Assembly (NCBI GenBank): GCA_030538175.1
Contig: JAUNUL010000038.1
Location: 1-13,920 of the forward strand
Length of the DNA stretch: 13,920 nucleotides
Reading direction: 5' to 3'
Source: Propionibacteriaceae bacterium
GTDB taxonomy: Bacteria; Actinomycetota; Actinomycetes; Propionibacteriales; Propionibacteriaceae
Shown here piece after piece: positions 1 through 6,084 of this stretch (positions are counted from its first letter, which is position 1; each line of letters starts with the position of its first letter). Below the pieces are notes generated by a model. The model saw nothing but the letters and a program-made list of their open reading frames with translations, searched no databases and was not told the DNA's origin. The position numbers and the translations under genes are program-made.

Positions 1-270
1 CGCCCGGCCGCCGAGGAGGACCTCGCCGGAGGTGATCGGATTGATGCCCGAGATCAGGTTGAACAGCGAGGTCTTGCCGGCGCCGTTGGGACCGATGACC
101 CCGACGAACTCCCCGGGGGTCACCGCGAACGTGACGCCCCGAACGATCTTCGCCCCACCCACGTGCCAGGACAGGTCGCGGACTTCCAGTGCCGCGCCGG
201 GGGCGGAAGCGCGCTCCGAGTCCTGCTCGGGCGCACCTCCACCCCCCACGGTTGCCGATGCGTCGGTCAC
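1..270 (-). CDS. ABC transporter ATP-binding protein, LivG type (5' part only)
   Basis: Only the first 90 codons are present; the gene runs off the left edge. The product is the cytoplasmic ATPase of an ABC importer of the branched-chain amino acid/amide class. A weakly conserved 27-residue lead (Gly/Ser/Glu-rich) is followed by the ABC N-terminal strand (LEVRDLSWHVGG) and a Walker A motif GPNGAGKTS with LFNLISG after it, the usual LivG-type form. The start is GTG at 270: its GTGA overlaps the TGA stop of the upstream binding-protein gene by 4 nt, and a GGAG lies 8 nt before it, pointing to translational coupling. Walker B and the signature motif are outside the window. The ABC class is certain. 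The assignment to LivG rather than LivF rests on the short Walker A context and the neighbouring binding protein, so the substrate is inferred. Confidence 0.88.
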   Translation of the reverse strand, partial: MTDASATVGGGGAPEQDSERASAPGAALEVRDLSWHVGGAKIVRGVTFAVTPGEFVGVIGPNGAGKTSLFNLISGINPITSGEVLLGGRA

Positions 271-1475
271 TGCTTCTTCTCCGGCGGTGCCGCGTCCTCG
301 GCCGATACGGTCTTGACGAGCTCCGGCTTCCAGGAATCGCCATCCTTGACAAGCTTGGCCTGGAACATGGGCTGCAGGAGGGCGTGATCGGACTTGCGGA
401 TCGAATAGCTGCCCTTGGGGCCTTCGAAGCTCCAGCCTTCGAGCGCCGACACCATGGCCTCGACGTCGTCGCCCTGCTCAGCGGCGTGCACGATCATCTG
501 AGCCGCCACGAAACCATCGGGGGAGAACAGGTCCGGCGTGCCGCCGGCCTTCTCGATTTCCTCGATCATGGCCTTGTTGACCGGATTGTCACAGCAGCTG
601 GGGAAATAGTGGTTGAGGAAGTCGATCTTGTCCGATGCCGCACCATAGGCCCCGAAGGTCGAGCGGTCACCCAGACCGGTCACGACCGTGGTCTGGTCGA
701 GCACACCCTGCTGGCTGAGTCCCTGCCACATCGCACCGGAGGTGGCACCGGCCCAGGCCACGAAAACCATGTCGGGCTTGGCGTCGATGATCTGGCGCGC
801 GAACGGGGTGAACTCCGTCGCATCCTCCGGGACGAGGATCGGCTGGATCTGCGCACCCTGTGCGCCCAGGACGCCCTCGACTGCCTTGACGTTGCCCTGG
901 CCGAAGGCGGTGTCCTGGGCGAACACCACGACCTTGCCGTCCGGCTTGGTGAACGTGCCGGCGGTGGCGACGTCCTGGAGTGACTGGCGGCCGGAGCGGA
1001 ACGTGTACTTGTTCACGCCCTGGATCGCATCGGTCGCTGCGGGGCCAGAGATATAGAGCACCTTGTTCTGCTGGGCCTGCTCAGCCAGCTTCAACGCGAT
1101 GCCCGACACCACGGTGCCACCGATGATCTTCGTGCCCTGACCGATCTGGTCCTTGGCGTGGGTGACGGCCTTGTCTGCGTCGCCGCCATCGTCCAGGAAG
1201 GTCACTTGGAGTTCGCGACCGTTGACCTTGTTGGTGCCGTCCGTGGCGTGCTTGAGGCCGGCTTCGAGGCCCTTGCGATAGGTCTTGCCGTATTCGCCGA
1301 GGGCTCCGGTTTCGGAATAGATGATGCCGACCTTGATGGGAGTGGCGGAGTCGCCACCGCCGGAGGTGCCACCGGAGCCGCCGCCGGGCGCGGCGGGGGT
1401 GCCGGGAGCGCAGGCCGCGACGGCCAGGGAGAGAGCCAGCGCGGCGCCGGCCAGGAGTGACTTCGTTGTCCTCAT
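267..1475 (-). CDS. Branched-chain amino acid/amide-type ABC substrate-binding lipoprotein
   Basis: A 402-residue extracytoplasmic receptor (type I periplasmic-binding fold, LivJ/Peripla_BP_6 family) that delivers ligand to an ABC permease. Residues 1-21 are a lipoprotein signal peptide with lipobox VAAC, so Cys22 should be lipidated. Residues 23-47 are a Gly/Ser/Thr/Pro-rich tether. The ligand domain starts at about 47 with IKVGIIYSETGALGEYG, typical of the family. GTVVSGIALKLAEQAQQNKVLYISGPAA near 120-147 and VVVFAQDTAFGQG near 182-194 are the usual hinge and strand segments. Length is normal. The ATG at 1475 has GAAAGG 8 nt upstream, and a good promoter lies at 1523-1551. The downstream ATPase overlaps by 4 nt; permease genes presumably lie beyond the left edge. 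The only other cysteines are a vicinal pair, Cys294-Cys295. The ligand cannot be told from sequence; amino acids, amides or urea are all possible. Confidence 0.93.
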   Translation of the reverse strand: MRTTKSLLAGAALALSLAVAACAPGTPAAPGGGSGGTSGGGDSATPIKVGIIYSETGALGEYGKTYRKGLEAGLKHATDGTNKVNGRELQVTFLDDGGDADKAVTHAKDQIGQGTKIIGGTVVSGIALKLAEQAQQNKVLYISGPAATDAIQGVNKYTFRSGRQSLQDVATAGTFTKPDGKVVVFAQDTAFGQGNVKAVEGVLGAQGAQIQPILVPEDATEFTPFARQIIDAKPDMVFVAWAGATSGAMWQGLSQQGVLDQTTVVTGLGDRSTFGAYGAASDKIDFLNHYFPSCCDNPVNKAMIEEIEKAGGTPDLFSPDGFVAAQMIVHAAEQGDDVEAMVSALEGWSFEGPKGSYSIRKSDHALLQPMFQAKLVKDGDSWKPELVKTVSAEDAAPPEKKQ

Positions 1476-1495
1476 GTGTGATGCCTTTCGGGATG

Positions 1496-1515
1496 ACCTG
1501 ATAGGCGATTCAGGT
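1496..1515. promoter_or_regulatory. Dyad at the predicted transcription start of the binding-protein operon
   Basis: ACCTGA, 8 nt, TCAGGT is a perfect 6+6 inverted repeat. It covers roughly +1 to +20 of the transcript predicted from the promoter at 1523-1551. A repressor operator here would block the ABC operon; a short RNA hairpin before the ribosome site is the alternative. The dyad is plainly visible; its function is inferred. Confidence 0.4.
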
Positions 1516-1522
1516 ATTGGGA

Positions 1523-1551
1523 ATCCTTGGTCAGGAATGACGGCCTGTCAA
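1523..1551 (-). promoter_or_regulatory. Sigma-A-like promoter of the ABC binding-protein operon
   Basis: On the minus strand a perfect -35 TTGACA (1546-1551) is followed by a 17-nt spacer and AAGGAT (1523-1528) as -10. The -10 differs from TANNNT only at its first base. Predicted start is near 1516, giving a leader of about 40 nt with GAAAGG before the ATG at 1475. This is the best -35/-10 pair in the window. Confidence 0.6.
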
Positions 1552-1560
1552 GGGTTGGGC

Positions 1561-1590
1561 GGTGAGTGTTCGGGACCCGAACCGTTCACC
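1561..1590. promoter_or_regulatory. Extended palindrome between divergent transporter promoters
   Basis: The core GTTCGGG-A-CCCGAAC (1568-1582) is a perfect 15-bp palindrome. It is flanked by GGTGA (1561-1565) and TCACC (1586-1590), which extend the symmetry with 2 and 3 unpaired bases. It sits just upstream of the minus-strand -35 (1546-1551) and over the place where the -35 of the permease promoter should be. It is best read as a binding site for a dimeric regulator of one or both genes. There is no T-tract, so it is not a terminator. Confidence 0.5.
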
Positions 1591-1599
1591 TGAGCGCCC

Positions 1600-1605
1600 T
1601 AGCGT
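1600..1605 (+). promoter_or_regulatory. -10 box TAGCGT for leaderless APC permease transcript
   Basis: TAGCGT matches the actinobacterial TANNNT -10 and lies exactly 7 nt before the ATG at 1613, so transcription should begin at the A of the start codon. No Shine-Dalgarno sequence precedes that ATG, as expected for a leaderless mRNA. No -35 is recognisable; the palindrome at 1561-1590 occupies that place. Confidence 0.5.
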
Positions 1606-1612
1606 GTCGACC

Positions 1613-2878
1613 ATGACCACTGTTCAGCCCGCGCTAGCCCGTCGACTCGGCCTCGCCGATGCCGTGTTCATCGGTCTCGGATCCATGATCGGCGCGGGGG
1701 TGTTCGCCGTCTGGGCGCCCGCCGCTCGGGCCGCCGGCCCCTGGGTGCTGCTCGGGCTGGCGCTGGCGCTCGTCGTCGCGTTCTGCAATGCCACGTCCTC
1801 GGCCCAGCTCGCGGCGCAATATCCCACCTCCGGCGGCACCTATATCTATGGCCGCGAACGGCTCGGAACGTGGCCGGGGTTCATCGCCGGCTGGGGCTTC
1901 GTCGTCGGAAAGACCGCCTCCATCGCCGCGATGGCGCTCACCTTCGGAGCGTACGTCTTCGGGCCCTTCGCCCCCTGGATCGCGGTGGCTATCGTCATCG
2001 TGCTCGCCGGGGTGAACCTGCTCGGGGTCACCCGGACCGCACAGCTGACGAAGGTCATCGTGTCGGTGGTGCTGGTCGTGCTGGTGCTGGTCATCGCCGC
2101 GAACATCCTCGGCGGGCCCCGTGAGTTCCCGTCGGGCCAGCCCGCGATTCCCTTCCAGGGCGGGGTTTACGGCGTTCTGCAGTCCGCCGGCCTGTTGTTC
2201 TTCGCCTTCGCCGGGTACGCCCGGATCGCGACGATGGGCGAGGAAGTGAAGCAGCCGAAGCGAGTGATCCCGATCGCGATTCTGGTGGCGTTGCTGCTGA
2301 CCGCAGTCGTGTACGCCGTCGTCGGTGGGGTGCTGCTGTGGCGCATCCCGCCTGAGATCCTCGCGGTCACCGAGGCGCCGCTGGCGTTCGCGACGGCGTA
2401 TTCGCCGTGGGCGGCGCTGACTCCGGTGGTCGCGGCCGCCGCTGCGCTGGCCACGGTCGGCGCCATGCTCAACCTGATGACCGGGGTGGGGCGCACCTCG
2501 CTGGCGATGGCCCGGAACAACGACCTGCCGCGCTGGCTGGCGTACGTCGAACCGACGCGGAGCGTGCCGCGCAACGCCGAACTCGCGCTGGCGCTCGTCG
2601 TCTGCGGTCTGGTGCTGCTGACCGACGTGCGTGTGGTGATCGGGTTCTCCAGCTTCGGGGTGCTCGTCTATTACCTGATCGCGAACCTGTCGGCGTACAC
2701 CCAGGAACCCGGCCATCGCCGCTATCCGCGTTTCCTGCAGATCCTCGGGGCACTCGCCTGTGTGGTGCTTGTGGTGACCCTGCCCTGGCAAGCGATCGGC
2801 CTGGGGGTCGCGGTCTTCGCCATCGGCGTGGCCTATCGACTCATCCGTCGCCCTTATCGGCCAGCACGGGCAAAATGA
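1613..2878 (+). CDS. APC-family amino acid permease
   Basis: A 421-residue polytopic membrane transporter of the amino acid-polyamine-organocation superfamily. It should exchange or co-transport amino acids across the cytoplasmic membrane. The first transmembrane segment carries the family's broken-helix motif GSMIGAGVF (about residues 23-31). The sixth carries FFAFAGYARIATMGEEVKQPKR (near 197-218), the other conserved substrate-site helix and following loop. About 12 hydrophobic segments can be seen, and the basic C-terminal tail ends in RRPYRPARAK. Length is normal. The chosen ATG at 1613 follows a leaderless -10 box. A GTG at 1562 in the same frame adds 17 hydrophilic residues, has no ribosome site and lies inside the palindrome, so it is unlikely. 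Substrate is unknown. The divergent ABC amino acid-type operon suggests joint control by nitrogen or amino acid supply, which is inference. Confidence 0.93.
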   Translation: MTTVQPALARRLGLADAVFIGLGSMIGAGVFAVWAPAARAAGPWVLLGLALALVVAFCNATSSAQLAAQYPTSGGTYIYGRERLGTWPGFIAGWGFVVGKTASIAAMALTFGAYVFGPFAPWIAVAIVIVLAGVNLLGVTRTAQLTKVIVSVVLVVLVLVIAANILGGPREFPSGQPAIPFQGGVYGVLQSAGLLFFAFAGYARIATMGEEVKQPKRVIPIAILVALLLTAVVYAVVGGVLLWRIPPEILAVTEAPLAFATAYSPWAALTPVVAAAAALATVGAMLNLMTGVGRTSLAMARNNDLPRWLAYVEPTRSVPRNAELALALVVCGLVLLTDVRVVIGFSSFGVLVYYLIANLSAYTQEPGHRRYPRFLQILGALACVVLVVTLPWQAIGLGVAVFAIGVAYRLIRRPYRPARAK

Positions 2879-2925
2879 CGCTGGCCCGACCGTCCGATTG
2901 CGGGGTCAGGGGGGAATCCCTGCCG

Positions 2926-2931
2926 TAAGGT
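2926..2931 (+). promoter_or_regulatory. Candidate -10 box TAAGGT of the pntAB operon
   Basis: TAAGGT fits TANNNT and lies 46 nt before the pntA ATG. It would give a leader of about 40 nt containing a hairpin and a strong ribosome site. No convincing -35 is present at 17 nt spacing. A small inverted repeat, CAGGG-N6-CCCTG (2907-2922), lies directly upstream. Moderate to low certainty. Confidence 0.4.
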
Positions 2932-2949
2932 GCTCCTGACATTTCATTC

Positions 2950-2973
2950 GGCGCTCGAGGCGCCGAGAGGAGG
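2950..2973 (+). promoter_or_regulatory. pntA leader hairpin and ribosome binding site
   Basis: GGCGC-TCGAG-GCGCC (2950-2964) can form a 5-bp GC stem ending 3 nt before AGGAGG (2968-2973), itself 4 nt before the ATG at 2978. The strong ribosome site decides the start at 2978 over an in-frame ATG-like start at 2930 inside the promoter. The hairpin may protect the 5' end or tune initiation; that is inference. Confidence 0.5.
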
Positions 2974-2977
2974 AACG

Positions 2978-4528
2978 ATGCGCATCGGTGTGCCTCGAGA
3001 GATCCGTCAGGGCGAGACGATGGTGGCTGCGACCCCCAAGACCGTCACGCAACTGATCGGTCTGGGCTATGAGGTTGTCGTTGAACACGGCGCGGGGGAA
3101 CGCGCCCACTTCCCGGATGCGGCCTATGCCGCGGCGGGAGCTTTCGTCGAGCCGGCCGAGGAGGTGTGGCAGGCCGACGTCATCCTCAAGGTCTATGAGC
3201 CGATGGGAGAGGAATTCCATCGGATGCGCCGCGGCCAGAAGATCATCTCGATCATGGCGCCGGCCCGGAACGAGCCGCTGATCGAGCAGCTTGCCCAACA
3301 GGGCGTCACGGGCCTCGCCCTCGACGCCGTGCCGCGCATCTCGCGCGCACAGGCCCTGGACGTGCTGTCGTCGCAGGCCAACGTCGCCGGCTATCGGGCC
3401 GTCGTCGAGGCCGCGCACGCCTATGGCTCGCTGCTGAACGGCCAGGTGACCGCGGCCGGCAAGGTCCCGCCGGCGAACGTTTTCGTCATCGGTGCCGGCG
3501 TCGCCGGTCTCGCCGCGATCGGCACGGCCGTGTCCTTGGGTGCGATCGTGCGGGCGACCGACGTCCGGCCCGAGGTGGCCGAGCAGGTCCAGTCGATGGG
3601 TGGCGACTTCGTCCACATCGATGACTCCGCCGAGGTCTCGACCGATGGCTATGCCAAGGAGATGTCGTCGGATCAGGAGGCCCGGGCGAAGGAACTGTAC
3701 GCCCGTGAGTCCGCCGGTGCCGACATCGTCATCACCACCGCGCTGATCCCGGGACGCCCCGCGCCGACGCTGATCACGCGCGAGATGGTCGCCGACATGA
3801 AGCCGGGCTCGGTCATCGTCGACATGGCTGCGGCCAACGGCGGCAACTGCGAGCTGACGGTCAAGAACGAGAAGATCGTGACCGACAACGGCGTGATCAT
3901 CCTGGGCTATACCGACCTCGCCGGCCGGTTGCCCACGCAGTCTTCACAGTTGTTCGGCACCAACGTGGTCAACCTGATGAAGTTGCTGACCCCCGCCAAG
4001 GACGGTGAGGTCGCCCTGGACATGGACGACGTCGTGCAGCGCACGATCACCGTCGTGCGCGATGGCGAGATCATGTGGCCCCCGCCCCCGGTGTCGGTGT
4101 CGGCCGCCCCGGTCCCGGCCGCCGCATCGGCGACCGCGCCGACCGAGCTCGTCAAGGTCGACCCGGAAGTGGAGGCGAGTCGCAAGCGTCGGCGGACCAT
4201 CTTCACCGGCGCGCTTGCGTTGGTGCTGTTCGGGCTGATTGGCAGCTTCGGGCCGGCAGCCTTGCTGCCGACCTGGACCGTGTTCATCCTCGCGATCTTC
4301 GTCGGCTTCTATGTCATCTCGAACGTGAGCCACTCGCTGCACACACCGCTGATGGCTGAGACCAACGCGATCTCCGGCATCATCATGGTCGGCGCCCTGC
4401 TGCAGGTGGGGTCCGACAACCTGGCCATCACGATCATGGCGTTCATCGCGATCCTGGTCGCGTCCATCAACGTATTCGGCGGCTTCCTGGTGACCCGCCG
4501 GATGCTCGGCATGTTCACGAAGGGCTGA
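2978..4528 (+). CDS. pntA: NAD(P) transhydrogenase alpha subunit (fused, two-subunit type)
   Basis: A 516-residue subunit of the proton-translocating transhydrogenase, which reduces NADP+ with NADH using the proton gradient. Residues 1-136 are the alanine dehydrogenase/PNT N-terminal domain ([13 protein letters not shown]). Residues 140-370 are the NAD(H)-binding domain, with GAGVAG at 172-177 and Asp195 in VRATDVRPE after the second strand. [19 protein letters not shown] (122-140) is the conserved inter-domain segment. A Pro/Ala-rich linker (about 368-390) and a basic patch SRKRRR (401-406) lead into four membrane helices (about 407-424, 429-450, 462-477, 482-505). This is the fused Escherichia coli-type PntA (510 residues), not the split PntAA/PntAB of some bacteria. 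AGGAGG precedes the ATG. pntB follows after 4 nt. Confidence 0.97.
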   Translation: MRIGVPREIRQGETMVAATPKTVTQLIGLGYEVVVEHGAGERAHFPDAAYAAAGAFVEPAEEVWQADVILKVYEPMGEEFHRMRRGQKIISIMAPARNEPLIEQLAQQGVTGLALDAVPRISRAQALDVLSSQANVAGYRAVVEAAHAYGSLLNGQVTAAGKVPPANVFVIGAGVAGLAAIGTAVSLGAIVRATDVRPEVAEQVQSMGGDFVHIDDSAEVSTDGYAKEMSSDQEARAKELYARESAGADIVITTALIPGRPAPTLITREMVADMKPGSVIVDMAAANGGNCELTVKNEKIVTDNGVIILGYTDLAGRLPTQSSQLFGTNVVNLMKLLTPAKDGEVALDMDDVVQRTITVVRDGEIMWPPPPVSVSAAPVPAAASATAPTELVKVDPEVEASRKRRRTIFTGALALVLFGLIGSFGPAALLPTWTVFILAIFVGFYVISNVSHSLHTPLMAETNAISGIIMVGALLQVGSDNLAITIMAFIAILVASINVFGGFLVTRRMLGMFTKG

Positions 4529-4532
4529 TCGG

Positions 4533-5951
4533 ATGCTGCTCACCATGGTTCAGACCGCCTACATCATCGCGGCGGTCCTGTTCATCCTGGCTCTCGCCGG
4601 GCTGTCCAAGCACGAAACGGCCAAGCTGGGCAACCTCGCCGGCATGGTCGGCATGGTCATCGCGCTCGGTGCGACCGTCGCGGAATCGTTGACCTGCAAG
4701 GCCCCCGAACCGGGCGAGCTCGCTCACTGTGAGTACGCCATGGCCCGCCCGATGACCGCGATCCTGCTGCTGGCTGCAGTCCTCATCGGTGCGGCGATCG
4801 GTGTCTGGCGTGCCCGGACGGTCGAAATGACCGGCATGCCCCAGCTCATCGCCATCCTGCACTCGTTCGTCGGCATCGCCGCGGTGCTCGTGGGCTTCAA
4901 CTCCTATCTGGCCGCTGACACCCACAACGCAGCGCACTTGGTCGAGGTCGCGCTCGGCGTGCTGATCGGTGCGTACACGTTCACAGGCTCGATCGTCGCC
5001 TTCGGCAAGCTGTCGGGTCGGATGAAGTCGAAGCCGATGATGCTGCCGGCGCGCAACCTGCTGAACCTGCTGGTGCTGCTCGTCGCGGTCGGGTTCACCA
5101 TCTGGTTCGTGATGGCGCCCAGCGTGCTGCCGCTCATCGTGGTGGCCGTGATCGGCTTCGCCCTCGGCTGGCACATGGTCTCGTCGATCGGCGGCGGCGA
5201 CATGCCGGTCGTCGTGTCGATGCTGAACTCGTATTCCGGCTGGGCCGCGGCCGCTGCGGGCTTCATGTTGAACAACAACCTGCTCATCGTCACCGGTGCG
5301 CTGGTCGGTTCGTCGGGTGCAATCCTGTCCTACATCATGTGCAAGGGCATGAACCGCTCCTTCATCTCCGTCATCCTCGGCGGATTCGGTGAAGGCGCCG
5401 GCCCGGCGCAGGAGGACCGCGACTATGGCGAACACCGCGAGATCATGGCCGATGGCGCGGCGGAGATGCTCAAGAACGCCAAGCGCGTCATCATCACCCC
5501 CGGCTATGGCATGGCCGTCGCCAAGGCACAGGGGCCGGTCGCCCAGCTCACCCAGAAGCTGCGCGACGAGGGCGTCGACGTCCGGTTCGGCATCCACCCG
5601 GTCGCCGGTCGCCTGCCCGGTCACATGAACGTGCTCCTGGCCGAGGCCCGCGTGCCTTATGACATCGTGCTCGAGATGGACGAGATCAATGAGGACTTCG
5701 ACGACACCGACGTCGTCCTCGTGATCGGCGCCAACGACACCGTCAACCCGGCCGCCCTCGAGGAGCCGAACTCGCCGATCGCCGGCATGCCGGTGCTCGA
5801 GGTGTGGCATGCCGACAACGTGATCGTGTTCAAGCGGTCCATGGCGGCTGGCTATGCCGGTGTGCAGAATCCGTTGTTCTTCAAGGAGAACACGCAGATG
5901 CTGTTCGGTGACGCCAAGGATCGCGTGGAGGACATCATCAAGTCCCTCTAA
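4533..5951 (+). CDS. pntB: NAD(P) transhydrogenase beta subunit
   Basis: A 472-residue partner of PntA, supplying most of the membrane proton path and the NADP(H) site (domain III). The N-terminal half has about eight or nine membrane helices, beginning [22 protein letters not shown]. The highly conserved [20 protein letters not shown] and [18 protein letters not shown] segments are present. Domain III begins near residue 300, with [10 protein letters not shown] near 324, [30 protein letters not shown] and [20 protein letters not shown] from about 434. All match E. coli PntB closely. The ATG at 4533 lies 4 nt after the pntA stop with AAGGG 8 nt upstream. An in-frame ATG at 4545 has no ribosome site. 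The gene ends the operon, followed by an intrinsic terminator at 5992-6031. Confidence 0.97.
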   Translation: MLLTMVQTAYIIAAVLFILALAGLSKHETAKLGNLAGMVGMVIALGATVAESLTCKAPEPGELAHCEYAMARPMTAILLLAAVLIGAAIGVWRARTVEMTGMPQLIAILHSFVGIAAVLVGFNSYLAADTHNAAHLVEVALGVLIGAYTFTGSIVAFGKLSGRMKSKPMMLPARNLLNLLVLLVAVGFTIWFVMAPSVLPLIVVAVIGFALGWHMVSSIGGGDMPVVVSMLNSYSGWAAAAAGFMLNNNLLIVTGALVGSSGAILSYIMCKGMNRSFISVILGGFGEGAGPAQEDRDYGEHREIMADGAAEMLKNAKRVIITPGYGMAVAKAQGPVAQLTQKLRDEGVDVRFGIHPVAGRLPGHMNVLLAEARVPYDIVLEMDEINEDFDDTDVVLVIGANDTVNPAALEEPNSPIAGMPVLEVWHADNVIVFKRSMAAGYAGVQNPLFFKENTQMLFGDAKDRVEDIIKSL

Positions 5952-5956
5952 GGGCT

Positions 5957-5989
5957 TGGTCGTCAGGTGCCCCTGACACGTGGTCGTCA
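5957..5989 (+). repeat. Short direct repeat with hairpin after pntB
   Basis: TGGTCGTCA occurs at 5957-5965 and again at 5981-5989. Between and overlapping them GTCAGG-TGCC-CCTGAC (5962-5977) forms a perfect 6-bp stem with a 4-nt loop. It has no T-tract. It could be a 3'-end stabilising hairpin ahead of the terminator, or a relic of local duplication. Confidence 0.4.
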
Positions 5990-5991
5990 AG

Positions 5992-6031
5992 GCCCCGGTG
6001 CGTTCGTCAGACGTTCGCCCCGGGGCTTTTT
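5992..6031 (+). terminator. Rho-independent terminator of pntAB
   Basis: GCCCCGG (5992-5998) pairs perfectly with CCGGGGC (6020-6026), followed at once by TTTTT (6027-6031). The 21-nt loop can fold further. It begins about 40 nt after the pntB stop and separates the operon from the FAD oxidoreductase gene. Confidence 0.85.
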
Positions 6032-6039
6032 CGACCCTC

Positions 6040-6045
6040 TAGAGT
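6040..6045 (+). promoter_or_regulatory. Candidate -10 box TAGAGT of the FAD oxidoreductase gene
   Basis: TAGAGT fits TANNNT, lies within the palindrome CTCTAGAG just after the pntB terminator, and would start a leader of about 30 nt that carries GAAGGGA before the GTG at 6085. No -35 is recognised. CTAG is rare in this window, which slightly strengthens the site. Confidence 0.35.
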
Positions 6046-6084
6046 TCGCTGCGAGGGACGGCAGGTGGAGCGAAGGGATTCGGT

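Noticed and set aside
189..983. A 264-codon plus-strand frame over the ABC binding-protein gene
   Set aside because: It lies opposite a well-supported lipoprotein gene, with no domain and no ribosome site.
1562..1612. GTG start at 1562 for the permease
   Set aside because: It is inside the palindrome, has no ribosome site, and adds a charged segment not expected before the first helix.
1634..2791. A 385-codon frame antisense to the APC permease
   Set aside because: Low-complexity Arg/His/Gln/Gly composition and full overlap with a clear transporter; a codon-bias shadow.
2930..2977. Upstream start for pntA at 2930
   Set aside because: It lies within the -10 box and lacks a ribosome site; MRIGVPREI at 2978 matches the family's N-terminus.
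4515..5990. A 491-codon open frame antisense to pntB
   Set aside because: It mirrors pntB exactly, is rich in His/Asp/Arg/Gly with no recognisable domain, and arises because GC-rich third positions remove stops on the other strand.
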